This document shows positions 19,601 through 26,684 of a DNA stretch of 39,709 nt, in pieces. A model generated the notes under the pieces. The model was not told where the DNA came from, made no database searches, and saw nothing but the letters and a program-made list of their open reading frames with translations. Source of the DNA: Phycisphaerales bacterium (GTDB taxonomy: Bacteria; Planctomycetota; Phycisphaerae; Sedimentisphaerales; Anaerobacaceae). The position numbers were made by a program, and so were the translations under genes. The first letter of the stretch is position 1. Every line of letters begins with the position of its first letter. The stretch lies in NCBI GenBank assembly GCA_020352515.1, contig CP070678.1, positions 5,365,257 to 5,404,965 on the forward strand, read 5' to 3'.

Positions 19601-22600
19601 ACAGCTCGCGGAATCCGAAGCGCATCGGCGGCAGCACATCCAGCACCTTGCCGCCCGAATCCAGCAGCGACACATCAAGCTCATACGTGTTCTGCGGCGT
19701 GTGGATGTCCCAGAGCTTCTCGGGCCTCCATTTCTCGGTAAACGCGATTCGGTTCCCGCGCAGGTCCCCCGCCTTGAACGTTGTGCTCCTGAGCTGCTTG
19801 ACGTCGCGCCCATTCTCGCTGACTCGCAGCGCCAGCGAGTAAGACTTGCCCGCTTGCAGATTCTGCACGGACGCGCTGCACGTAATCTGCCATTTGCGCA
19901 CCGAGGTTTCCACCTTCACGTCGCCGACGCGCGCGCCGGCCGGTGTGCTCACAAGGTAAACGTCGCCGCACAAGCCACGCCGGGCCACCGAACCTTTCAC
20001 ATCTCTGGCAGCGGCCGAGTCGGTGTAAGAGAGCACCACTCCCTTGAGCGGCATCGCCAGCACAAGCAGGCTGAGCCGGTGCCTCTCGCCCGGATGGCAC
20101 ATCGGCGTAAGATCAACTTCGCCTCCCGGAAAGCGGATTTCACCGGCCCTGGCGCCATCCACGTACACAACCGCGTAGGAATTCAGATACTCGATGTGTG
20201 CCGCGATGCGCCGCCCGGCCCAATTCGCGGGAATCGTGATCTGCCGCTCGTACCAGGCGGCCGTGATGTCACGGAGTCTCTGGTTCTTCCAACTCGGATG
20301 GGCGTAAACCGTCTGGCTGTCTTTCTGCATGTAGTCTGTGATTCCCGGCCAGCAGCCCGGCACTTTGAAGTATCCCCACCGGCCGGCAGGCGCCTTCTCG
20401 GCGGCATTCGAGGCAGGCTGCCATAGCCAGAGCCCGTTGATGCAGATTCGCTCGCGCGTAGCCATCGTCTCGCGATAAGCCTTGTCCAAATCCCAGACCG
20501 CCTTGACACCTGGCGGCAGGGATACGGACGCTTCGCCTATGGCCCTGCGGTAATAGAAGTCATCGTGCTTCTGCGTCCACCCGTCCGTTGGCGCCTCGAG
20601 CGTCCGGCGGTGCCTGGCCCACATCTCATCGACGAAGGCGTCCCAGGCCTGGCCCTGTCGCGCCCACTCTTTGTCATGGTCGCGCCCCGTCGCCTCCTTG
20701 ATGACCTTGACGAAGGCAGAGTCGTCTTCGTGCATCCAGCGGTCCACGTAATCGAAAAAGGCGTCGTGGTTCCAGGACCTCTCGGCCCGCATAAGCCGCA
20801 GGGCCAGCGCCTGCGCCACCCAGCCGACGCTCGTGCAGCACCGCCGATAGCTCTCGCTCGTGTTCTGGCCGTCCTTCCACTGCGAGGGCGGCGTATGCTC
20901 GTAGGGGCCCCAGCCGCTCCCGCGCGACCGGCCCTCCCCGGTTGCGGCGTCGATCCCCGAGTGCCCGGCAAAAACAACCTTGGCCCCGGTCCAGCAGTCG
21001 GCGTAGGCGGTCTGCTCATCCTCGCCGAAGCTCACCTTCGGGAAGGCTCGATTGATGTTGGCCAGCTCATCATCGCCCTGCAGAAGTCCCGCAAATACGA
21101 TGGGCAATTTGCGCCCGCTGCCATGCCCGCCCCATCCCGTCCAGCCGGGATGGCCCGCCCTGACCATACCCCCCAGATCGATGCCCACCTGGACCAGGTT
21201 CACCAGCAGCGGCTCTTTCTCTTGCGGCTCGAGGTCGGTGCAAAGCAGCAGCGCCGAGATGCCGACAACCCGGCCGTACTCCAGTCCATACTGCGGCATG
21301 TTCTCCACGGGCTCCTCAAAGCCAAAGAAGCATGTTCCCACCCATGGGCGCTGCGTAAAGCGGATGTACTGGCTGATCTTGGGAATACTCCCGGTCGCGG
21401 CGGCGCTCGGCAACAGCCCGCGCTTCAGGTTCCGGGCCAGGTATATCCTCTGCCCGCGGTCACAGAATCCCGGACGGAACGCGTCCGCAGGCTGGGGCTC
21501 GCCAACGCATGTCAAAATCGCGGCCGTGCGAATCGGACTGCTGTCATCAACGCCCCGCTCGATCTTGTTACGCAGTTGGGCGTGCAGAACAAGATTCTTG
21601 GGCATGCTGATTGTCGAGACCAGCGAATCGTGGGGCTCCATCGTCACCGGCAGCCTCTGAATCAGCGCCGGGGCGAACCAGTTTCGCACGCCGCTGTCGT
21701 AGGCGACTTGCATCCTGGCCGGAGGATTCAGCATGAAGCCGTTGCGCACCCGGTGCTCCTGGCTGCGTTCCCTGTCCCTGCCGTCCAGCTCTCGCCGGGG
21801 AATCTCTTCTCCGTAAAGCGGCCTGGGGTCAATCGCCTTTATTGTCACCGGCCCGACAACATACCAGTCACCGTTGATGAACCGCCCCACGCGGACCGGC
21901 CTTTCAAACGTCCAGGTGATGCCATACTGCGAGACGCTCTGCTTCAGAGGCAGCTCTTCCAGTTTCGGCCTGGCAGGGGCATTCTGTTCGCTGTAGACAA
22001 CAACCGGAGGGCTTGCGGCCATCTCTGCAGCCACGGCCTTTTCTTCGTACGGATCGGCCTCGACCATTGCCGGAACGTTCACCGGGCCGCCAAGCGCCAC
22101 CGACAGCTCGGCCAGCCAGATCGTCTGCTTCCTGCCCTCGTCCTCGTCGCCCCAGACGCAGAACGCACTGAAGCCCTTCAAGCCCGTCCTGCGCGAGTCG
22201 ATAGCGTTGACCTGCCTGTCGTTGTGGAAGACCTGCAGGCCAACTTCGGCATCGAAGTCGAAGGTCCACTTGTGCCAGCCGGCCGGAGCACGCCGCACGC
22301 CAAGCCAGAACAACCGGTTGAACCAGTCCCGGCCGTCGCAGGCGGTTGCAGTGTAACCCTCGGCGCCCCCCAGATAGTTGGCGTAAAGAATCCCGACCGC
22401 CAGCAGCCTACCATCGCTCTGCATAAGACCCCAGCGCGGGCCCCGACGATGAGCCCTTGTGTTCTCGGGCGTCGTGCCGTCGTCGTACACCCACACATCC
22501 ACCCTGCCCGACTCGTCGCTCTCGCGCAGCTTCAGCAGGGCCTTGCCGCCCGGGCCCACCCTGAGCGAATGCCCTTTACCCTCGCGTCCTTTCGTCTCGT

Positions 22601-22778
22601 CCACGGCCACCTCGCCCGTGATCGTCCAGCCGGCAAGCGGTTCGCCGCGGGCAAAGGTGAAAACTCTGGCCTGCTCGCCGGCGCTCTGCGCCACGCCGAG
22701 CTGCTCGCTTTGGACACGCACCGACAGAGCCACAACGGCTGCGATGCACAAGCCAAGTACTCGCGCCTTCTTCAACAT
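16698..22778 (-). CDS. Giant secreted fusion: unclassified N-terminal module plus GH2 glycosidase plus C-terminal Ig and GATase-like region
   Basis: A 2026-residue exported protein with a signal peptide at residues 1-24. Residues ~35-235 look like a concanavalin-type sandwich. Residues ~280-760 form a module I cannot name: ITWTFERPVRVGRFINGDWYVVGPVTI, GWTGWGGHGSGRKLPI, and SYRRCCTSVGWVAQALALRLM are recurrent planctomycete motifs, and the latter part appears helical. From about residue 775 a full GH2 follows: jelly roll (RICINGLWLWQ), Ig-like domain and TIM barrel (from FRELWIDGRDFYLNG, about 1053). Glu1279 in FLCEYGTPF is the expected nucleophile. At the acid/base site the usual S-x-G-N-E is YSMSHN, with N-E (1192-1193) a few residues on. 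The last ~500 residues hold an Ig-like segment and Rossmann/glutamine-amidotransferase-like blocks. AGGAAGAGG directly precedes the ATG. A galactosidase-type activity is plausible but not proven. Confidence 0.85.
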   Translation of the reverse strand: MLKKARVLGLCIAAVVALSVRVQSEQLGVAQSAGEQARVFTFARGEPLAGWTITGEVAVDETKGREGKGHSLRVGPGGKALLKLRESDESGRVDVWVYDDGTTPENTRAHRRGPRWGLMQSDGRLLAVGILYANYLGGAEGYTATACDGRDWFNRLFWLGVRRAPAGWHKWTFDFDAEVGLQVFHNDRQVNAIDSRRTGLKGFSAFCVWGDEDEGRKQTIWLAELSVALGGPVNVPAMVEADPYEEKAVAAEMAASPPVVVYSEQNAPARPKLEELPLKQSVSQYGITWTFERPVRVGRFINGDWYVVGPVTIKAIDPRPLYGEEIPRRELDGRDRERSQEHRVRNGFMLNPPARMQVAYDSGVRNWFAPALIQRLPVTMEPHDSLVSTISMPKNLVLHAQLRNKIERGVDDSSPIRTAAILTCVGEPQPADAFRPGFCDRGQRIYLARNLKRGLLPSAAATGSIPKISQYIRFTQRPWVGTCFFGFEEPVENMPQYGLEYGRVVGISALLLCTDLEPQEKEPLLVNLVQVGIDLGGMVRAGHPGWTGWGGHGSGRKLPIVFAGLLQGDDELANINRAFPKVSFGEDEQTAYADCWTGAKVVFAGHSGIDAATGEGRSRGSGWGPYEHTPPSQWKDGQNTSESYRRCCTSVGWVAQALALRLMRAERSWNHDAFFDYVDRWMHEDDSAFVKVIKEATGRDHDKEWARQGQAWDAFVDEMWARHRRTLEAPTDGWTQKHDDFYYRRAIGEASVSLPPGVKAVWDLDKAYRETMATRERICINGLWLWQPASNAAEKAPAGRWGYFKVPGCWPGITDYMQKDSQTVYAHPSWKNQRLRDITAAWYERQITIPANWAGRRIAAHIEYLNSYAVVYVDGARAGEIRFPGGEVDLTPMCHPGERHRLSLLVLAMPLKGVVLSYTDSAAARDVKGSVARRGLCGDVYLVSTPAGARVGDVKVETSVRKWQITCSASVQNLQAGKSYSLALRVSENGRDVKQLRSTTFKAGDLRGNRIAFTEKWRPEKLWDIHTPQNTYELDVSLLDSGGKVLDVLPPMRFGFRELWIDGRDFYLNGSRIFLSAVPLDNAQVGAALAKYGAVRESLERLKSFGINFVYTHNYGCEPGSHLSFAEVLRAADEAGMLVSFSQPHFSHYDWQAPDANENNGYARHAEFYVRAAQNHPSVVMYSMSHNATGYNEDMNPDMIDGIRDARSRWALRNAGRALRAEQIVSRLDASRIVYHHASGNLGSMHAINFYPNFVPVQEMSDWFEHWATEGVKPVFLCEYGTPFTWDWAMYRGWYNGRREFGSAVVPWEFCLAEWNAQFFGDRAYRISEMEKRNLRWEAKRFAEGRLWHRWDYPHRLGSRDFPEREPVFAMYYVDNWRSFRSWGVSANSPWEHHILFKLRPGVDRNRREEFKTDWENLQRPGFSPDYIEQRYERMDLAYERSDWIATAGAEALMRNNRPLLAWIAGKPGRFTSKDHNFVPGETVEKQIIVINNSRVPVRCDCSWSLSLPQARAGQSKVTVETGRQVRIPVRFDLPAGVKPGEYKLGAKVVFDTGEVQQDEFTIHVLAPQRLPRVEAKVAVFDPKGQTTTLLRSMGVPFDIVDAGVNPAAYDVLIVGKAAMTVDGPAPDISRVRDGLKVIVFEQTSEVLEKRLGFRVAEYGLRNVFGRVPDHPIPAGLQPEHLRDWRGEATILPPRLKYELLDKFNGAPAVSWCGIPVTRAWRCGCRGNVASVLIEKPARGDFLPIVDGGFSLQYSPLMEYREGQGVVLFCQMDVTGRTEDEPAGRLLTRNILQYVSRRRPAPRRQVVYAGDPAGRRHLESAGVSLTSYDGSSLSTDQLLVVGPGWGPKLAKDAARIAEWLKGGGSLLAVGLDERQAGAFLPLQIRTRRAEHISAYFEPFGTGSLLAGAGPADVHNRDPREAPLVVEGAQIIGNGVLAEAEGANVVFLQLAPWQFDRAKQSNLKRTFRRVSFLLSRLLGNMGASGSTPVLERFGRPVEAAKVEKRWLDGLYLDEPQEWDDPYRFFRW

Positions 22779-22913
22779 AGCCTCTTCCTTTCAGTGGGAT
22801 GAATCATTCCACTCGCTCTCGCACGCGCAAGTGGGGATACGAACTGCCGGCCGGCCCCGCCGCCCGGGCTGCAAATTCCGCGATAGCACACGCCTTGCTT
22901 GATTTCATCTTGT

Positions 22914-22979
22914 TCAGCCTTTCCTGCCGCAGAAGCGGCATATCGCGGCCGCTTCCTCGCCGCACGTAATACACTTCAT
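22914..22979 (-). CDS. Micro-ORF encoding a zinc-ribbon-like peptide, possibly a truncated small zinc-finger protein
   Basis: A 21-residue ORF, MKCITCGEEAAAICRFCGRK plus a final Gly, with GAGGGG seven bases before the ATG. Two CxxC pairs eight residues apart fit the first half of a B-box/zinc-ribbon domain of the small 'MKC-x-x-CG-x-x-A' proteins found in planctomycetes, which normally run to about 60-80 residues. The TGA after GRKG therefore suggests either truncation by a frameshift or a genuine mini-protein. In the neighbouring frame an open stretch continues for about 45 codons up to the GH2 start region. It lies just downstream of the two-helix membrane protein gene on the same strand. 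Confidence 0.4.
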   Translation of the reverse strand: MKCITCGEEAAAICRFCGRKG

Positions 22980-23044
22980 CACATATCCCCTCAAAAGAGT
23001 CACTATTCAAAAGCCAAAGCCGACAGGCGCCAACGATGTCGGGC

Positions 23045-23296
23045 CTAAAATTCGTAATCCCTTATATTCACCTTCTTGCCTTTTGAGTCATCCTTGAAGG
23101 TAACGATCAAACCAACGGTCACCAAGGCCACGAGTGTCCACAGGATTAAGATGAGATTGCATTGCAGATATTCATAGTGGTCAAACAAGAAGCCGACCTC
23201 AAGGCGCCGGGCTGGTTTTTTGACAAGGGGAAAAAGTCCACTCAAGACTATTACAGCAAGTCCACACCACATCACAGTCAGTTGTCTCCTGTTCAT
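23045..23296 (-). CDS. Small two-helix membrane protein, function unknown
   Basis: An 83-residue protein with two predicted transmembrane helices, about residues 8-25 (VMWCGLAVIVLSGLFPL) and 46-66 (CNLILILWTLVALVTVGLIV). A short acidic/aromatic segment lies between them, and the basic tail (KDDSKGKKVNIRDYEF) is probably cytoplasmic. AGGTG lies four bases before the ATG. Small proteins opening M-N-[RK]-[RK]-Q-L-x-V-M-W are familiar from Phycisphaerae genomes, often beside a small zinc-ribbon gene as here, but I know of no assigned function. The pairing with the micro-ORF at 22979 suggests the two were once, or still are, a two-gene cassette. Confidence 0.75.
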   Translation of the reverse strand: MNRRQLTVMWCGLAVIVLSGLFPLVKKPARRLEVGFLFDHYEYLQCNLILILWTLVALVTVGLIVTFKDDSKGKKVNIRDYEF

Positions 23297-23727
23297 AATT
23301 CACCTGACTTTCATCCCGGCAACCTGTTTTATCATGCTCCGTGAAAGCGCAGCTTGCCCCAAACCCGGTTGAGGGTTTGACGGCTATTCCTTTGCCATAG
23401 GTTACGCCACCCTGCCCGTGAAGGCAACAGATTCGTCAAGCCCGCTGTCCTGTCGCAGAAATCCACTGGAAGCCGCCCGACATTTGAACTTGCCCCGGGA
23501 GTGCGACCATGACTGCGGGGGCGCATCGACGCCGGTAGTGTGATTCCCCCTTATAAGGGGCGCCGGCCGCTGCCTGCGCTGCGGGCTTGAGTTGTGCATT
23601 TTCCCGCGTCGAAACCAAGCGACCTCCTACGCGGACTCCTTAAGCTCAAGCTCACTTTCCCGGCAGATACTCTATCTGTGAAACGCAAAGTCCGCCCCCC
23701 CGGTCCTCCGGATCATTGCTGCGTTTG
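23297..23727. other. 431-base non-coding block between two minus-strand genes
   Basis: No convincing gene is seen; short ORFs here have low-complexity, GC-driven composition. It contains a perfect 14-bp palindrome CCCCTTATAAGGGG (23547-23560) and a 7-bp hairpin CAAACCC / GGGTTTG (23360-23379, loop GGTTGA). It is the 3' flank of the gene at 23728 and the presumed promoter region of the gene starting at 23296, although no consensus promoter stands out. Confidence 0.6.
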
Positions 23728-25320
23728 TTACCGGTAACTCGGCGCCTGCCTCTCAAGCCAGAGCGCCCAGTCCTCTTCGTTCGGCGCGGTAAAGCTGACA
23801 ATCCGGCCGGCTTTGATTTCACCGTCGTGAGCGGCTTGCAGTACTCCCGTCCTCGGGTCCAGCCACTGCGCGTCGAACGTCCCGTCGGCGTCGGCCAGAT
23901 CAAGTCGAAAGCTGCCGCCCTTTAAGGCGTAAACCAGATACAGGTTGTTGTCGCAGGCCAGGCACCAATTGCGTTCGGGATGATCGAGCACTCTATCCGA
24001 CGGCCGCATCCGGTAGAGACCTTCGGCCAGATGCTCCCGAATGAATCCGTACAAGGGCAGAATAATCGCCGAATCGGCCGGGGCGATATACGCGGGCGGG
24101 TCTTGTTGGCCGGGATAACTCAGGTAGCGTATCAAAAGCGAACCGCCGCCCATCAGGAACGCCCAGGTCTGCCGGCGGGAGGCTTCCATCTGCTGCAGTA
24201 TCCCTTTGTCGGGGTATTTCAGGCGGTAGTCCTTTATTTGCCGGTAGTTTTGCTGCGGCGTGGTCTGGGCCGCCCCAATGGTGACGTAGCGCCCGGGGAC
24301 CTCCGTTCCGCCCGCGGGCGCAAAGATCGAGCCGTCCGGTTTATACCACCAATAGCGCAGGTCAATCGAACAGACAGCGTCTCGGTATTTCGGCTCGGCA
24401 AGAACGGCGTCGATCACGTCTTTGCAGCCGCTCAGGGCGATATGCACATCTTTGCCGTTTTGACGTTCCCAGCGGACTATCGTATCGAGCCAGAATTCCA
24501 CGAAAGAGGCCGGTCCGGTGAACTCTTCACTGATTAAGAAGATGACGTTCTTGTAGCGGCCTAATTCGTCAAGACACTTGCGGATGTATAGTTCATGCAG
24601 ACTGCGCCTTGTCGGCTCGCTGACGTCATAGAAGACGTTAGCCGCGGGGTGGCGCTCGGGCAGACCGGTCCTCTGGATGCAATTGGCCGGCCGCCAGGGA
24701 AAATCCACGTAGTGCGTATCGGTCTCCAGCAGGGCGTGCTGCATGTAGAAGTTGAACAGTAAGATGGCCCCTTTCCTGTCACACAGTCCGGCGAATTCCT
24801 TCAAACGGTCAAAGTACCACGGATTGAATTTCGTCAGGTCGTACTTTGACAATCCGTCCCAGGCCCTGCCGTCACCGCTCCGCATCCAGGGCTGTTCCAG
24901 GAACGGCGGGATGACTTTTCCATCCTCGCGCCGGCTTGTGTCGTGGGCGTCGCGCCGACGGTCGTACCAGAGTCCGAAGTTGTGCTCGAATCCGGGATAG
25001 CCGTAACGCAGCATGTTGTCGACGAGTTTCTCCAGATCTTCGGTGCGGTTGGGTCCAATCTGTCCGGGGGCGTTGCGTGTCAGGTTTGGCCGCTGACCGG
25101 CGCGCCACCAGCCGTTGTGCTGGGCGTTACCCCACACCACAGAATCATCATGGACGTACCAGCCGTTGAGCACCCTCAGTCCCGCTCCGGACCGCGCGAC
25201 CGCCGGCTCGTAAACGTGTGCGCGATTGCCAAGCTGGTTACCCGTTGCCGAGATGCTCGTCATCAAGAAAAGAACCGCCAGGCAAAACCCGGCGCACCAT
25301 GTGTGGTTTCTGTTCGGCAT
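23728..25320 (-). CDS. Secreted putative glycosidase (DUF6298-like TIM barrel) with collagen-binding-like C-terminal domain
   Basis: A 530-residue exported protein; the signal peptide is within residues 1-27 (FCLAVLFLMTSISA). The body reads as a TIM barrel related to the DUF4038/GH140 and DUF6298 group: GYPGFEHNFGLWYDRRRDAH, GAILLFNFYMQHALLET and NVIFLISEEFTGP. The ISEE segment occupies the place of the ISNE acid/base motif in GH140-like enzymes. The C-terminal ~80 residues (YLVYALKGGSFRLDL, GTFDAQWLDPRTG, IVSFTAPNEEDWALWL) closely match the 'putative collagen-binding' domain that usually accompanies DUF4038 apiosidases. A plant-wall side-chain activity is therefore plausible, but the substrate cannot be stated. 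AGGA lies eight bases before the ATG. Confidence 0.8.
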   Translation of the reverse strand: MPNRNHTWCAGFCLAVLFLMTSISATGNQLGNRAHVYEPAVARSGAGLRVLNGWYVHDDSVVWGNAQHNGWWRAGQRPNLTRNAPGQIGPNRTEDLEKLVDNMLRYGYPGFEHNFGLWYDRRRDAHDTSRREDGKVIPPFLEQPWMRSGDGRAWDGLSKYDLTKFNPWYFDRLKEFAGLCDRKGAILLFNFYMQHALLETDTHYVDFPWRPANCIQRTGLPERHPAANVFYDVSEPTRRSLHELYIRKCLDELGRYKNVIFLISEEFTGPASFVEFWLDTIVRWERQNGKDVHIALSGCKDVIDAVLAEPKYRDAVCSIDLRYWWYKPDGSIFAPAGGTEVPGRYVTIGAAQTTPQQNYRQIKDYRLKYPDKGILQQMEASRRQTWAFLMGGGSLLIRYLSYPGQQDPPAYIAPADSAIILPLYGFIREHLAEGLYRMRPSDRVLDHPERNWCLACDNNLYLVYALKGGSFRLDLADADGTFDAQWLDPRTGVLQAAHDGEIKAGRIVSFTAPNEEDWALWLERQAPSYR

Positions 25321-25415
25321 ACTTGAATCCTTGTACTCAGAGGCGCTCGGGCACTGCTGTCATCCGGGCCATAAGCATCGGCCGGCGCGCCAGGCCCCGT
25401 GCAGGAAACTGCCGG

Positions 25416-26429
25416 TCACCGGAGGGGTGGAGTCAACAGCAAATCTTCGATTACAGCGGCCAGTTCCGCCTGCGGCATTCTATAGACCAGATAGCTGTGG
25501 TTTGAAGCGGCGCCGGGAATCCACTCGTTGCCGCCGTCTTCCCGGCCAACACATTTACCCTCCGAGACGGCGGTGAAATAATCGGACAGACCCCTGACTG
25601 CATACAACACTGCAATCAGGTCCCAACTAGATCTCTCGGACACTTTGTGGCCCTTGAAGAAGTTGCGATAGAACGCCGGCACCGGGTTGTCCTTCGGCGC
25701 CTCGGCCACCAACCGGCCGCCGGTCATCACGTCCCTGCCCAAACCCGTGAACACGATCTTGCCCGGCCAGTCGCTTATCACCTTGTGTGCGGCCGCGCCG
25801 TCCATGCGGAAATTATATTCCCCTTCGTTCTTGGCCGAATTCGGCCATCTGCCGCCCATAGAAACCAGCTCTTTGACCTTGGCCTCAACCAGCTCACTGC
25901 CGCTGAGCGGGCTGGAGCTGTCCGGTCCGCTTTTGAGCAGGCCGGCCATGTTCGTCAGCCACCCGACCACTACGATAGTGACACTGCGGTCCGGCTGGGC
26001 CGCCAATATCTTGCGATACAGGGCGACGGCATCCGGAGCGTCGTGGCCGCTAACCAAATCATGGGGGTAGTCGGGGACGCTGTCGTGGTACCATTCTTCG
26101 GGGCTTGGGCCCGTTTTGGATGAGCCTATTGGGGTGTCGGGCCGGCCGTAATAGGTGTTGATTACATCGATGGCCGGTGCGCACCACCGGTTTTGGTTGG
26201 CGCTCATAGTCGCCAGAATCCTGGCCTCGCCGCGGTCGGCCATGATATGAAGTATCGCCAGCGCGCCGGCGTCATCCACGTCCGTGCCGATATCCGTGTC
26301 AAAGATAATGGGGACGGCTTGCCTGCCGCTTGGAGACTCGACGCTGCTGCAGCCCGTGGACAGCACCGCAACCAGGCCGGCTACAGCCATGCTCGCGGTA
26401 AAACGCAAACACTGATGTCCGATAGTCAT
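25416..26429 (-). CDS. Lipoprotein nucleoside hydrolase-like protein (IunH fold)
   Basis: Predicted N-ribohydrolase or related N-glycosidase anchored in a membrane on the periplasmic side. The 337-residue protein has a lipoprotein signal with lipobox LSTGC (Cys27). The family-defining calcium/catalytic cluster follows as FDTDIGTDVDDAGAL (Asp44, 46, 50, 52, 53). Further on come VVVGWLTNMAGLL and ELVSMGGRW, matching strands of the fold, and a SSWDLIAVLYAV segment containing the late Asp that completes the calcium site. AGGAG lies seven bases before the ATG. It is divergent from the Gfo/Idh/MocA gene. Exported homologues occur in planctomycetes and Bacteroidota glycan loci; whether they act on nucleosides or other N-ribosides is not settled. 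Confidence 0.9.
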   Translation of the reverse strand: MTIGHQCLRFTASMAVAGLVAVLSTGCSSVESPSGRQAVPIIFDTDIGTDVDDAGALAILHIMADRGEARILATMSANQNRWCAPAIDVINTYYGRPDTPIGSSKTGPSPEEWYHDSVPDYPHDLVSGHDAPDAVALYRKILAAQPDRSVTIVVVGWLTNMAGLLKSGPDSSSPLSGSELVEAKVKELVSMGGRWPNSAKNEGEYNFRMDGAAAHKVISDWPGKIVFTGLGRDVMTGGRLVAEAPKDNPVPAFYRNFFKGHKVSERSSWDLIAVLYAVRGLSDYFTAVSEGKCVGREDGGNEWIPGAASNHSYLVYRMPQAELAAVIEDLLLTPPLR

Positions 26430-26684
26430 AATACACTCCTTATGTCACGCACGCCGGTTCACCGTTCATTTCGTCGACGCCGGCCGCATCCGGCAGAAAA
26501 GTATACGCTGGTTGGACCTGGAACACAAGCAGAACCACGCCGGTCCGACCGCGTTTGTTTACATATTCCCTCAAAGACATCGCGAACCGGCCGTCCTGCG
26601 ATCCCGCTCCGCCCGCGGTGTCCCTGAACAGACTGTTGTTCCCGTTAAAGAATCTGCTTGCAGAATGCGCCAAAGAGCGCGAAA

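Noticed and set aside
18087..20426. A 779-codon open frame on the plus strand, opposite the GH2 gene
   Set aside because: It is a shadow frame caused by high GC. The composition is unnatural (long Arg/His/Pro/Val runs, no domain motifs), while the minus strand encodes recognisable GH2 motifs across the same bases.
20565..22802. A 745-codon open frame on the plus strand opposite the N-terminal half of the fusion protein
   Set aside because: Same reason; no ribosome site or recognisable motif, and the opposite strand has a signal peptide and conserved motifs.
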